From: Pseudohoeflea sp964511625
GTDB lineage: Bacteria > Pseudomonadota > Alphaproteobacteria > Rhizobiales > Rhizobiaceae
Assembly: GCA_964511625.1 (NCBI GenBank)
Contig: CAZEJG010000017.1
Coordinates: forward strand, 13,115-77,114
DNA length: 64,000 nt
Direction: 5' to 3'
The notes below the pieces were generated by a model that made no database searches, had not been told where the DNA came from, and saw only the letters and a program-made list of their open reading frames with translations. The translations under genes and the position numbers were made by a program. Positions 16,268 to 25,148 of this stretch are shown here, piece by piece. Every line of letters starts with the position of its first letter. The first letter of the stretch is position 1.

Positions 16268-19200
16268 TCACCTGAATTCGAAGATGTTGCGGAAGACTCC
16301 CGGCGCGATCAGCGACAGCGGGTTGACGACGACCTGCGGTGAATCCTTGTCGCCGACGAGGCGGAAGGTGATGCCGATCAGGCCGCGGTCGCGGCCGTTG
16401 CCGAGTATGGCGCCGATGATCGGCAGTTCGCCAAACAGGCGGTTGATGCCGTAGGCGGGCATGAAGGTACCGGACAGGTCCATGTTGCCGTTGGCGTCGT
16501 AGACCGTGCCCTGGAACGAGGCGCCGATCTCCGGCCCGCGGATGATCCCCTCGCCGACCTTGAGATAGCCCGGTCCGCTTTCGATGCGGGCGTTGGCGAC
16601 CTCGAAACTCGCCTCGTTGACGTCGATGTTGCGCTTTACCGCATCGTTGAGGCTGCGGCCGTCGGGCGCCGCCGGGCTGGAGACGAGTGCCCTGAGCTTT
16701 TCCTCGCCGACGATCCTGAAGTTGCGCACGTCGACGACGCCCCGCCGCGGCCCCTTGTCCGTGCGCGCCAGGCGAACGTTGAGCAGCCCCCCCTGCAACT
16801 TGCCGTAGATGCCGGCGAAGCGGGCGAAATCGCCGGCATCGCCCGAGGTCATCTCGATCTTCTCCTGGCCCGGCTGCGACTGGCCGTCGACGGTCACGAC
16901 CACGGCCTGGCCCGAGGGCGTGACGGCCTTGAGCGACAGTTTCTCGGTCTGCCCGTTGCGGCCCGCATAGCTGAACTGGGCGTCGAGAAGAGACGTCTCG
17001 TAGAAGCCCCGCACCGAGCCGAGGCTGCCCGAGGCGGCAATGACGAAATTTCCGCTGCCTCCGCTGTCCGCAGCTCCCGTCGCGCTCTTGGCTTCGGCAA
17101 TCAGCGGTCGCACGTCGGCGGCATTTCCCGAAACGCGGATATCGTAGGCCTTGCCCGACCGGGTGATGTCGGCGCGGTAGTCGTCACCCGGCGAGAGGCG
17201 AACCGAGCTGAGCCGCGCCGAAGAGAAGGCGCCTTTGGTGATGTCGATCGCACCCGTCACCTTGAAGCCGTCGCCGGAGACGGTGAAATCGCGCAGTTTC
17301 TGGTTGTCGCCTTCGCTTTCCACTTCGAAGCGCGCAGTCCCGGGAATGCCCACCCCCTTGGTCCATCCGATGCCCGGAACCTTCAGTTCGGCGCGATCGA
17401 GCGTCAGCGTCACCGCGTTACGGCCAGGGCCTTTTTCCTCCAGTTTCAGCCCCACAGGCCCGCTCAGCAGCAACCCGGTGCCCGGCGCCACCTTCTCGCG
17501 CGCCTTGTCGTCGAGCGTGCCGGAGATCACGCGTTTGCGCTCGACGCCGGAATTGGAGACCGGCTCGGTCAGGTCGAGTGTCAGGGGAATGCCGTCGACC
17601 GCCGCATCGGCCTGCAGATGCGCCCGTGTCGGGGTCACATGGAGCTTGCCGTCGATATCGGTGAATATCCGGCCCTCGACCTTCTTTTCGATATCGACGC
17701 CGGCGAGCGTCATCTCCACGTCCCATTCGGTGGGCGGGGGGTCCTGCTCGCGGATCAGGCCGAAGCGCGCCTTGACCCGCGAGGAGATTTCACCCGACAG
17801 CTCCTCGGGCTTGAAGCCGATCCGGTCGAGGACGTCGATCGGATGATAGGTGATCAGTTCAGCCACCGCGTCGGCCTTGCCGGAGACCGAGAGTTCGAGG
17901 TCGGCCATCAGCGGCTTGAGTTCGGTGTCGGGGATCGTCAGCTTGCCGTCGCCGATCTGGACCACGCGCCCCGTCGGGAAGTAGCCGCTCGCCGAGGTCA
18001 CCGCCACCTCGACGCTGGCGCCGCGCAGGCTGAGATGGCCGTTGGTGTCGCGCAGCGGCGGAATATCGCCGGCCACGTTCATGCGCGCCCGCTCAATGTC
18101 GAAGTCGATCTGGAACTGGTCCTCAGTGAAAGGACCGGCATCTCTTCCGGGCGGATAATGCCCGGCAGGGGCCGAGAGCTGGATGCGACCGTTGGAGACG
18201 GCGCCGCCATAGAGATTTTCGAGCACCCACTGGCGCGCCCGCTTGCCCATCCAGTAGGGCCAGAGTTGCTTGACCGCCGTCGTCGGCAGCCGCTCGGTGG
18301 TGGCGGCGAGATTGATTGCCGGCGATTTTCCCTCGACAAACTGCAGCGACAGCGAGGCAGCCATCGCATAGGGCCCGGTCACCACCGCGAGCTGATCGGC
18401 CACCAGACGGTTGCGCGCGGGCATCAGCCGGCCGAACGCCTTGGCGTCGAAATGCACCGGCGCATCGGCCGAATCCCCCGGTGCCGCCACACCGTCGGGG
18501 ATCACCATGTCGAAGGCGATTCCCGGGCTGGCTCGGTTGATCTCGGTGCTCTCGGGGACATTGTCGATATCGATGAGCCCGCCGTTGAAGGGCAGTCTCG
18601 TTTCGCCGATGCGGATGACCGAAGGCAGGATCTCGATTTTTCTCGCTTCCGGCAGATAGGTCAGTGCGGAGCGGAATTCGCGCAGTTCGGCGGTGATGCC
18701 GCCCATCATCATCGTCCCCGGCTCCGCGTCCACGGTCAGCTTGAGCGCGGGCGGGGTGTCGGGTGCGGCACGGGTGGCGTCGAGATCGACATCGAAGAGC
18801 GCGGTGAGCCCTGTCGCCCGCTTCTCGAGCCCGTCCGACGCATAGTCGACAGGCAGACCTTCGATCCTCGCCTGGAGTTCGGAGAGATCGTCCCGTGTAC
18901 CCTTGCTGGCGTGAACGGCAACGGTAAACGGCGTCCCCTTCAGGGACAGCGTGGCGTCGATGTCGAACTCGTCCTCCTCGCGGCCGCTCAGTTCGGCGCG
19001 ATCAATCGTAAAGCCGCTCAATTCCTCGCCGAGACGAATATTCTCGAGAACGATGCGGGGAGTGCCGCGATTGGCGATCACGCTGCCGATTCGATCCACC
19101 GCTTCAAAGGCCTGCTCGATGCGTGCGTCGATGCTGTCGATCCGGAACTGCCCGAGGTCCGCAAGTCCGAAGCCGGCCCCACCGCCGGTCTGCAGCCGGG

Positions 19201-19678
19201 CGCCGTCGACCTCGATCGAGTTGACCTTGATCGCACCGACGACCAGCGCCAGCGGATCGAGGACGAGCCGCAGCCGGTCGACGGCGTAGACGCCGCCGGT
19301 CGCGTTTTCCGTCCTGATCGAGACGTCCTGCGCGATCATCGCCACCGAACCGCGCGAGGTTAGCCGGACCCCCGCACTTCCGAGCTCGGCCGAATAGGCA
19401 TCGCCGAGCGCCTGGGAGAGCGCAATACGCGCCCGGCTCTCGATCAATCCGTCGGCCAGACCGCGTTCGAGCACGATTACCAGCGAGGCTATCGCGCCGA
19501 GCAGCAGGATGCCGAGGAAGGCAACCGCCTTCGCGTGAGCGCGTACCCAGCCGTTGCGACGACCGCCGCGGTGGGCGTTGACGATGATCGGATCCTCGGA
19601 CTGGGCGGATGGCAGCTCATGCAGCGCGACGATATCGCGCTTGTTGAAACTGACCTTTTGATGTGGCGTGTTCGCCAT
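16268..19678 (-). CDS. AsmA/YhdP-like DUF3971 envelope protein
   Basis: A 1136-residue protein with a cytoplasmic N-terminus, one transmembrane segment (about residues 52-72, AVAFLGILLLGAIASLVIVL) and a very long periplasmic region of repeating beta-strand character. The C-terminal block with MPAYGINRLFGELPIIG and the closing PGVFRNIFEF is the signature of the DUF3971/AsmA-like group related to YhdP, proteins implicated in moving phospholipids across the periplasm. I take the ATG at 19678 (ACGGAGCG upstream) rather than the longer frame to 19834, which would overlap the divergent bcp gene. Lipid transfer is family knowledge, not visible here. Confidence 0.85.
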   Translation of the reverse strand: MANTPHQKVSFNKRDIVALHELPSAQSEDPIIVNAHRGGRRNGWVRAHAKAVAFLGILLLGAIASLVIVLERGLADGLIESRARIALSQALGDAYSAELGSAGVRLTSRGSVAMIAQDVSIRTENATGGVYAVDRLRLVLDPLALVVGAIKVNSIEVDGARLQTGGGAGFGLADLGQFRIDSIDARIEQAFEAVDRIGSVIANRGTPRIVLENIRLGEELSGFTIDRAELSGREEDEFDIDATLSLKGTPFTVAVHASKGTRDDLSELQARIEGLPVDYASDGLEKRATGLTALFDVDLDATRAAPDTPPALKLTVDAEPGTMMMGGITAELREFRSALTYLPEARKIEILPSVIRIGETRLPFNGGLIDIDNVPESTEINRASPGIAFDMVIPDGVAAPGDSADAPVHFDAKAFGRLMPARNRLVADQLAVVTGPYAMAASLSLQFVEGKSPAINLAATTERLPTTAVKQLWPYWMGKRARQWVLENLYGGAVSNGRIQLSAPAGHYPPGRDAGPFTEDQFQIDFDIERARMNVAGDIPPLRDTNGHLSLRGASVEVAVTSASGYFPTGRVVQIGDGKLTIPDTELKPLMADLELSVSGKADAVAELITYHPIDVLDRIGFKPEELSGEISSRVKARFGLIREQDPPPTEWDVEMTLAGVDIEKKVEGRIFTDIDGKLHVTPTRAHLQADAAVDGIPLTLDLTEPVSNSGVERKRVISGTLDDKAREKVAPGTGLLLSGPVGLKLEEKGPGRNAVTLTLDRAELKVPGIGWTKGVGIPGTARFEVESEGDNQKLRDFTVSGDGFKVTGAIDITKGAFSSARLSSVRLSPGDDYRADITRSGKAYDIRVSGNAADVRPLIAEAKSATGAADSGGSGNFVIAASGSLGSVRGFYETSLLDAQFSYAGRNGQTEKLSLKAVTPSGQAVVVTVDGQSQPGQEKIEMTSGDAGDFARFAGIYGKLQGGLLNVRLARTDKGPRRGVVDVRNFRIVGEEKLRALVSSPAAPDGRSLNDAVKRNIDVNEASFEVANARIESGPGYLKVGEGIIRGPEIGASFQGTVYDANGNMDLSGTFMPAYGINRLFGELPIIGAILGNGRDRGLIGITFRLVGDKDSPQVVVNPLSLIAPGVFRNIFEFR

Positions 19679-19824
19679 TCGCTCCGTTACGTCCCGTGCC
19701 AACGCATAAAAAATAGCGGCGCAACGACATCCGAACGGGTTTTCGCGCACCTTTGTCGGCACTATACCGGTCGTGCCCGAAAGGCGCATCCCGAGAAACC
19801 GACATATCACCAGGCAAGGAAGCC

Positions 19825-20292
19825 ATGAGCACAATCGAAACCGGACAGAAGGCCCCGCAATTCTCCCTGCCCCGCGATGGTGGCGGAACCGTGTCCTTGG
19901 CGGATTACGCCGGCAAGACCGTGGTGCTTTATTTCTACCCGAAGGACGATACCAGCGGCTGCACCGTGGAAGCGGTCGATTTCACTGCCCGCGCCGCCGA
20001 GTTCGAGAAGGCTGGCGCGGTGGTCATCGGCATGTCGCCCGACCCGGTCAAGAAGCACGACAAGTTCATCGACAAGCACGATCTCAACGTCATTCTCGCC
20101 TCCGACGAGGAGAAGACCGTGCTCGAGGCCTATGGCGTCTGGGTCGAGAAGAGCATGTATGGCCGCAAATACATGGGCGTCGAACGCACCACCGTGCTGA
20201 TCGACGGCGACGGCGTCGTCCGGAACATCTGGGAAAAGGTCAAGGTTCCCGGCCACGCCGAAGAGGTGCTCGCGGCCGCTCGCGCGCTGTGA
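19825..20292 (+). CDS. bcp: Bcp-type peroxiredoxin (thioredoxin-dependent thiol peroxidase)
   Basis: A 155-residue AhpC/TSA-family peroxiredoxin that reduces hydroperoxides. The peroxidatic cysteine lies in KDDTSGCTVEAVDF. The position five residues later that holds the resolving cysteine in E. coli Bcp (CxxxxC) is valine here, so this copy looks like a one-cysteine or atypical Bcp. AAGGAAGCC precedes the ATG at 19825; the upstream in-frame extension is not conserved-looking. The next gene overlaps its stop, suggesting co-expression. Confidence 0.93.
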   Translation: MSTIETGQKAPQFSLPRDGGGTVSLADYAGKTVVLYFYPKDDTSGCTVEAVDFTARAAEFEKAGAVVIGMSPDPVKKHDKFIDKHDLNVILASDEEKTVLEAYGVWVEKSMYGRKYMGVERTTVLIDGDGVVRNIWEKVKVPGHAEEVLAAARAL

Positions 20293-21128
20293 TCACAACG
20301 ACCGAACCAGTCTTCGCCGTTCTCTCGTTGCGTGACGCGGCCGCCCGCGCGGTGGCCGCGGCCGATCTCGACGAGAAGACGGCGCGCACGCGCGCGGCCT
20401 ATGCACGCTGGAAAGGCCGCACGCTTTCGCTCCGCGATCCGGGCGATTTCCGCCCGCCCGATCGTCCCGGCAGGCCCGACAAACCCGAACTCGTGCCACC
20501 GACGAAGGTCAAGCGGCGGACGCTCAACTCCGAGCGCGGCCGCATCACGCTGCTCCACGCCATCTGTCACATCGAACTTAACGCCATCGACCTGGCGCTC
20601 GATATCGTCGCCCGCTTCGCCGGCAAACAGATGCCGCTCTCCTTCTTCGACGGCTGGATGCAGGTGGCTTTCGAGGAGGCCAAGCATTTCAACATGGTGC
20701 GCAACCGGTTGCGCGAACTCGGCAGCGACTATGGCGAGATGCAGGCCCATGACGGGCTGTGGCAGGCCGCCCACGACACCCGCAATTCACTGATGGCGCG
20801 GCTCGCCGTGGTGCCGCTGATCCTGGAAGCGCGCGGGCTGGACGTCACCCCTTCCATGCGGGCCGGCATGCGGGCCGCCGGCGACGAGGCGAGTGCCGCC
20901 GTTCTCGACGTCATCTACGAGGACGAGAAGAAGCATGTCGCCATCGGGGCCAAATGGTTCCGCTTCCTGTGCGCCCGGCAGAAGCTCGATCCCTCCGCCG
21001 AATTCCAGGCGCTGGTGCGCGCCAACTTCCGCGGCGGGCTGAAACCGCCCTTCAACGACCTCGCCCGGGCCGCCGCAGGCCTCACCCCCTCCTTCTACCG
21101 CTCACTTGCCCCCCAAAGCGCCTCCTGA
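20289..21128 (+). CDS. DUF455 ferritin-like protein
   Basis: A 279-residue protein of the DUF455 family, which has a ferritin-like four-helix fold. Candidate di-metal ligands are the Glu/His residues of AICHIELNAIDLALD, FEEAKHFNMV, LEARGLDVTP and YEDEKKHVAIG. The reading frame is open far upstream, but the GTG at 20289, which overlaps the bcp stop (GTGA), is the sensible start. Coupling to a peroxiredoxin suggests a redox or metal-linked role; the reaction is unknown for the family. Confidence 0.82.
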   Translation: MITTTEPVFAVLSLRDAAARAVAAADLDEKTARTRAAYARWKGRTLSLRDPGDFRPPDRPGRPDKPELVPPTKVKRRTLNSERGRITLLHAICHIELNAIDLALDIVARFAGKQMPLSFFDGWMQVAFEEAKHFNMVRNRLRELGSDYGEMQAHDGLWQAAHDTRNSLMARLAVVPLILEARGLDVTPSMRAGMRAAGDEASAAVLDVIYEDEKKHVAIGAKWFRFLCARQKLDPSAEFQALVRANFRGGLKPPFNDLARAAAGLTPSFYRSLAPQSAS

Positions 21129-21241
21129 GCCGCCGGCTTGCCGTTCACGATCCCCCCGAAATAGGGGCTTCCGCGCAATCGTTTGTTAACCTTAACAGGG
21201 TGTAATTGCGGCAGTTACCAAACCGGGTCAGAGGTCTATCC

Positions 21242-22537
21242 GTGTCGCAAGGCCAGCAAAGCCGCGTATTCGGCAAGCGCAACAAGAGCCACACGATCAT
21301 CTTCGCCAGCGGAGACAGGATCCGTCACGTCACGTTGCAGCCCTGGGTCGCCGGCATCGCCGCCTGTTTTCTCGGCGTCGTGGCCATCGGCTATCTTGCA
21401 GCCACCTCCTATCTCGTGCTCCGCGACGATCTGATCGGCGCCGCCATGGCCCGTCAGGCGCGCATGCAGCATGCCTATGAAGACCGTATCGCGTCGCTGC
21501 GCTCGCAGGTCGACCGGGTCACCAGCCGCCAGCTTCTCGACCAGCAGCTGATGGAGGACAAGGTCGCCGAACTGCTCGCCCGTCAGGAGGCGCTGACCTC
21601 CCGCCACGGCAAGCTCGGTCCCCTCCTCGAACGCGCCCGCAATGCCGAAGCCGGTCCCGAAACGATGCCCGTTCCGCAGAAGAAGCCCGAGCAGCAGGCG
21701 CGCACCGAGATCATGGAACTGCCGCGCACATCGCGGCTCGCCGCCCTCGCCTCGGCCCACACCGCGGTGTCCGCACCTTCGGAACTCCGCGTCGATCCGC
21801 TCGCCTATGCCGATGCCGGCGAGAGCGTCGGCCAGCGCGCCGACCGCATCTTCTCCAAAGTGACGCTGTCGCTGAAGTCGATCGAGCGCGACCAGCTCGA
21901 AAAGATCCAGAGCCTTGCCGACAACGCCTACGAGACCGCCAGCCAGATCAGCGAGATCGTGGGAGCCGTCGGCCTGCCGGTCCCGGAAGTGTCGGAAAGC
22001 GCCGTCGGCGGTCCGTACATCCGTGCGTCCGACCCGTCGGCCTTCGAGGCCTCGATCGAGGATCTCGACGCCGCTCTCAGCCAGCTCGATGCGGTCCGCA
22101 AGAACGCGCTGTCGCTTCCGGTGACGATTCCCGCGCCCGGTTCGGAGATCACAAGCCGCTTCGGCTCGCGCAAGGATCCCTTCCTCGGGCGCATGGCCTT
22201 CCATTCCGGCATCGACTTCCGCACCCTGACGGGAACCGCCGTCCACGCCAGCGGCGCCGGCACCGTGGTCGCAGCCGGACGCAACGGCGGATATGGCTAC
22301 ATGGTGGAGATCGACCACGGCCAGGGCCTGAGCACACGCTATGCGCACCTGTCGCGTATCATGGTGGAGAAAGGCCAGCGCGTGATGGCCGGCGACGTGA
22401 TCGCCAAGTCCGGAAACACCGGCCGCTCCACCGGACCGCACCTGCACTACGAGATCCGCAGGAACGGCAAGGCCATCGACCCGATGCGCATCCTCAAGGC
22501 CGCCTACCAGCTTCGGCCGCTGCTCGCCTCAAACTGA
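21242..22537 (+). CDS. M23 family metallopeptidase (LytM domain) with coiled coil
   Basis: A 431-residue envelope protein. One transmembrane segment (about residues 35-58) is followed by a coiled-coil stretch rich in Arg/Glu/Gln (about 75-140), a linker, and a C-terminal LytM/M23 domain (about 305-415). Zinc ligands are visible in HSGIDF and the GPHLHYE motif, so the peptidoglycan endopeptidase site appears intact. I prefer the GTG at 21242 with AGAGG upstream; a TTG at 21206 is in frame. The topology resembles EnvC/NlpD-like or MepM-like proteins acting in cell-wall growth or division. Confidence 0.88.
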   Translation: MSQGQQSRVFGKRNKSHTIIFASGDRIRHVTLQPWVAGIAACFLGVVAIGYLAATSYLVLRDDLIGAAMARQARMQHAYEDRIASLRSQVDRVTSRQLLDQQLMEDKVAELLARQEALTSRHGKLGPLLERARNAEAGPETMPVPQKKPEQQARTEIMELPRTSRLAALASAHTAVSAPSELRVDPLAYADAGESVGQRADRIFSKVTLSLKSIERDQLEKIQSLADNAYETASQISEIVGAVGLPVPEVSESAVGGPYIRASDPSAFEASIEDLDAALSQLDAVRKNALSLPVTIPAPGSEITSRFGSRKDPFLGRMAFHSGIDFRTLTGTAVHASGAGTVVAAGRNGGYGYMVEIDHGQGLSTRYAHLSRIMVEKGQRVMAGDVIAKSGNTGRSTGPHLHYEIRRNGKAIDPMRILKAAYQLRPLLASN

Positions 22538-22758
22538 GACCCCCGCGCCGCCTGACGGCTCCGGGCAGCCTCAATCTCGCCCGATTGTAACCATATCCCC
22601 CCGAAATACCCGGTTTTCCTTGACTCCGACGGGCGATCGCCCTAAGTCGGCGCTCAAGGTCGTTGGTCCAATGACACCGGCCATTGATGCCGGTCTATCT
22701 CCCGGCCCGACGTGCTGAAGATAATCCCACTACACGCCGAAACGGAAAACATTTCCCA

Positions 22759-24372
22759 TTGACGACTTTCGCTGATCTTGGCCTGAGCCAGAAAGTTCAA
22801 TCCGCTGTAACCGAAGCCGGTTACACGGTCCCCACCCCCATCCAGGCGGGAGCCATCCCGCCGGCGCTGGAGCGCCGTGATGTGCTCGGCATCGCGCAGA
22901 CCGGAACCGGCAAGACCGCTTCCTTCGTTCTGCCGATGCTGACGATGCTGGAGAAGGGACGTGCGCGGGCCCGGATGCCGCGGACGCTCATTCTCGAGCC
23001 GACGCGCGAACTGGCAGCCCAGGTGGCCGAGAACTTCGAGAAATACGGCATCAACCACCGGCTGACCGTCGCACTTCTCATCGGCGGCGTCTCCTTCGAG
23101 GAACAGAACCGCAAGCTCGAACGCGGCGCCGACGTGCTGATCGCGACGCCGGGCCGACTACTCGACCACTTCGAGCGCGGCAAGCTTTTGATGAACGGCG
23201 TCGATCTTCTCGTCATCGACGAGGCCGACCGGATGCTCGACATGGGCTTCATCCCGGACATCGAGCGGATCGTCAAACTCATCCCGTTCACGCGCCAGAC
23301 GCTGTTCTTCTCGGCGACCATGCCGTCGGAGATCCAGAAACTCGCAGACGCGTTCCTGCAGAACCCGGTGCGCGTCGAGGTGGCTCCGCCCTCCTCCACC
23401 GCGGTCAATGTCAGCCAGGCGCTCGTCTCCTGGTCGGGTAAGGACTTCGACAAGCGCGCGACATTGCGCGACCTGATCCGCGCCCAGGAAAACCTCACCA
23501 ACGCCATCATCTTCTGCAACCGCAAGAAGGATGTCGCCGATCTCAACCGTTCGCTTCAGCGGCACGGCTTCTCGGTCGGCGCCTTGCATGGCGACATGGA
23601 CCAACGCTCGCGCATGGCCACGTTGCAGCAGTTCAAGGACAACGAGATCACGCTTCTGGTGGCGTCCGACGTCGCTGCCCGCGGCCTCGATATCCCGGCC
23701 GTGAGCCATGTCTTCAACTTCGACGTTCCGATCCACGCCGAGGACTATGTCCACCGCATCGGCCGGACCGGTCGCGCCGGTCGCTCGGGCGCAGCCTTCA
23801 CGCTGGTCGGCCGCCGCGACGGCAAGTATGTGGAATCGATCGAGAAGCTGATCGACCGCAAGATCGAATGGCTGGACGGCGTCGAAACGACCGCTTCGTC
23901 TTCGGACGACGAGGAAGACACAGGGCGCGCGCGTCGCGGCCGTGGCGGCAAGGGCCGCGGCAAGAAGGACGGCGACGACAACGCTCCCCGCTCAGCCCGT
24001 GGCAAGGCCAAGGAACACGAGGACGTCGCCTACGAGACGCCCGAGGAACTCGCATCCGACGAGAACGAAAGCCCGGCGCCCCAGGGCGACTGGGTGGAAG
24101 CACCGAAGTCGCGCGGCCGCAAGAAAAAGGATGAACCCGCCAAGGTGCGCGAGCACGAGGTGGTCAATTACGAGACGGCCGACGAGATGAGCTCCGATCC
24201 CGAACAGGCTCCGGCGCCCGCTCCGAAGCGCGAAGCCTCGCGCCCGAAGCCCGCAAACGACGACCGCCGCCGCAACCGCCGCAACAAGCGCGATGACGAC
24301 GACGGCGACCAGCCGGTCGGCTTCGGCGACGAAATCCCCGCCTTCATGATGATCAGTTCGAAGATCGGCTGA
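22759..24372 (+). CDS. rhlE: DEAD-box RNA helicase, RhlE-like
   Basis: About 537 residues. All helicase motifs are present: the Q motif PTPIQAGAIPP, motif I AQTGTGKTA, PTRELA, VIDEADRMLDMGF (DEAD), SAT, and HRIGRTGRAGRSG. The last 150 residues are a low-complexity tail of Arg/Lys/Asp/Glu with two similar blocks (KEHEDVAYETPEELASD and REHEVVNYETADEMSSD), typical of RNA-binding tails. The start is uncertain: TTG at 22759 (LTTFADLGLSQK) gives the usual N-terminus, while an ATG at 22684 sits in a small hairpin. It unwinds RNA in ribosome assembly, decay or cold adaptation. Confidence 0.92.
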   Translation: MTTFADLGLSQKVQSAVTEAGYTVPTPIQAGAIPPALERRDVLGIAQTGTGKTASFVLPMLTMLEKGRARARMPRTLILEPTRELAAQVAENFEKYGINHRLTVALLIGGVSFEEQNRKLERGADVLIATPGRLLDHFERGKLLMNGVDLLVIDEADRMLDMGFIPDIERIVKLIPFTRQTLFFSATMPSEIQKLADAFLQNPVRVEVAPPSSTAVNVSQALVSWSGKDFDKRATLRDLIRAQENLTNAIIFCNRKKDVADLNRSLQRHGFSVGALHGDMDQRSRMATLQQFKDNEITLLVASDVAARGLDIPAVSHVFNFDVPIHAEDYVHRIGRTGRAGRSGAAFTLVGRRDGKYVESIEKLIDRKIEWLDGVETTASSSDDEEDTGRARRGRGGKGRGKKDGDDNAPRSARGKAKEHEDVAYETPEELASDENESPAPQGDWVEAPKSRGRKKKDEPAKVREHEVVNYETADEMSSDPEQAPAPAPKREASRPKPANDDRRRNRRNKRDDDDGDQPVGFGDEIPAFMMISSKIG

Positions 24373-24396
24373 TCCAAGGCGACAGACGAGAGTGAG

Positions 24397-24426
24397 AAAG
24401 CCGCGCGATCTGCGCGGCTTTTTTTG
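24397..24426 (+). terminator. Rho-independent terminator after rhlE
   Basis: AAAGCCGCGC pairs with GCGCGGCTTT across a GATCT loop and is followed by a long T-run. It also faces the end of the leftward hepT gene. Confidence 0.92.
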
Positions 24427-24429
24427 TGC

Positions 24430-24777
24430 TCAGTCCGAGAGCTTGGCGAGCATTCGCTCTATCGTTCCTCTAAATTCAGCCAGTTCGCCGTTCGCCCAGA
24501 TACTCCACAAAATCTCGAAATCGACGCGGTGATATGCATCTCGCAGATGATTGCCGATATCGGCAACCTTCGGCCAGGGGCTTGAAGGTTCATCGGCCTT
24601 CATCGTTTCTGGAATGTATCTCGAAGCTTCATTCAGGATCTCCAGAAAGCGTTCGAATGCGGCGCGCGCAACGTGGCCCTGATAAAGAGCTTCAAAGCCG
24701 GTCTCTTCCAGGAGACTGTCGATCTTATCGATGGACGAGATGATATCCTGCAACCTGAATATGGTGCGGTCGACCAT
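24430..24777 (-). CDS. hepT: HepT-like toxin (DUF86)
   Basis: A 115-residue all-helical DUF86/HepT protein. HepT toxins are HEPN-type RNases with an R-x4-H-x-Y motif; here the equivalent reads LRDAYHRVDFEIL (Arg79, His83), with the Tyr before rather than after the His. The ATG shares its A with the stop of the mntA gene (TGATG), the usual coupling of the pair. Codon use and GC look lower than in flanking genes, suggesting acquisition. HEPN RNase or AMPylation-controlled toxicity is family knowledge. Confidence 0.85.
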   Translation of the reverse strand: MVDRTIFRLQDIISSIDKIDSLLEETGFEALYQGHVARAAFERFLEILNEASRYIPETMKADEPSSPWPKVADIGNHLRDAYHRVDFEILWSIWANGELAEFRGTIERMLAKLSD

Positions 24778-25082
24778 CAGAATATCTCGATCCCCTCCCG
24801 GTCGATCTCGCTCCTGAACTCTCCGTCGAGTGATCGACGCATGAAGGCATTGGCCGGGAGCCCGACAGCCTCGGAGATGATCTGCTCGACACCGACAAGA
24901 TCGAGGATCGAGAACCGGCTCTGCGGTTCCACGTCGATGGCGATATCGATATCGCTGCCCGCGTGTGCCGTTCCGCGTGCCTGTGAACCGAACAGGATCA
25001 GATGCCGCACGCCCTCGTCCTTGAGACGGGGCTTCAGCGTCTTCAGTTTCTGAACGAGTTCCAGGGCGGTCATGGCAGTCAT
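24777..25082 (-). CDS. mntA: MntA-like minimal nucleotidyltransferase antitoxin
   Basis: A 101-residue minimal nucleotidyltransferase. The GS-x10-DxD motif is complete (GSQARGTAHAGSDIDIAID, about residues 32-50), so catalysis should be possible. In characterised HepT/MntA modules the antitoxin AMPylates the toxin. Two ATG codons (25082 and 25073) are possible starts; neither has a clear Shine-Dalgarno. Upstream of the coupled hepT, it completes a stand-alone two-gene toxin-antitoxin unit between rhlE and the molybdenum operon. Confidence 0.87.
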   Translation of the reverse strand: MTAMTALELVQKLKTLKPRLKDEGVRHLILFGSQARGTAHAGSDIDIAIDVEPQSRFSILDLVGVEQIISEAVGLPANAFMRRSLDGEFRSEIDREGIEIF

Positions 25083-25148
25083 GGTGCCGATCGCAAATCC
25101 TCACAAGCACGAATCTGCACGGGAAACCCGGCGCGCGCAACTCCGGGA

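Noticed and set aside
16268..19834. Longer start for the AsmA-like gene at 19834
   Set aside because: The extra 52 codons overlap the bcp gene on the other strand and contain no family sequence; the ATG at 19678 has a ribosome-binding site.
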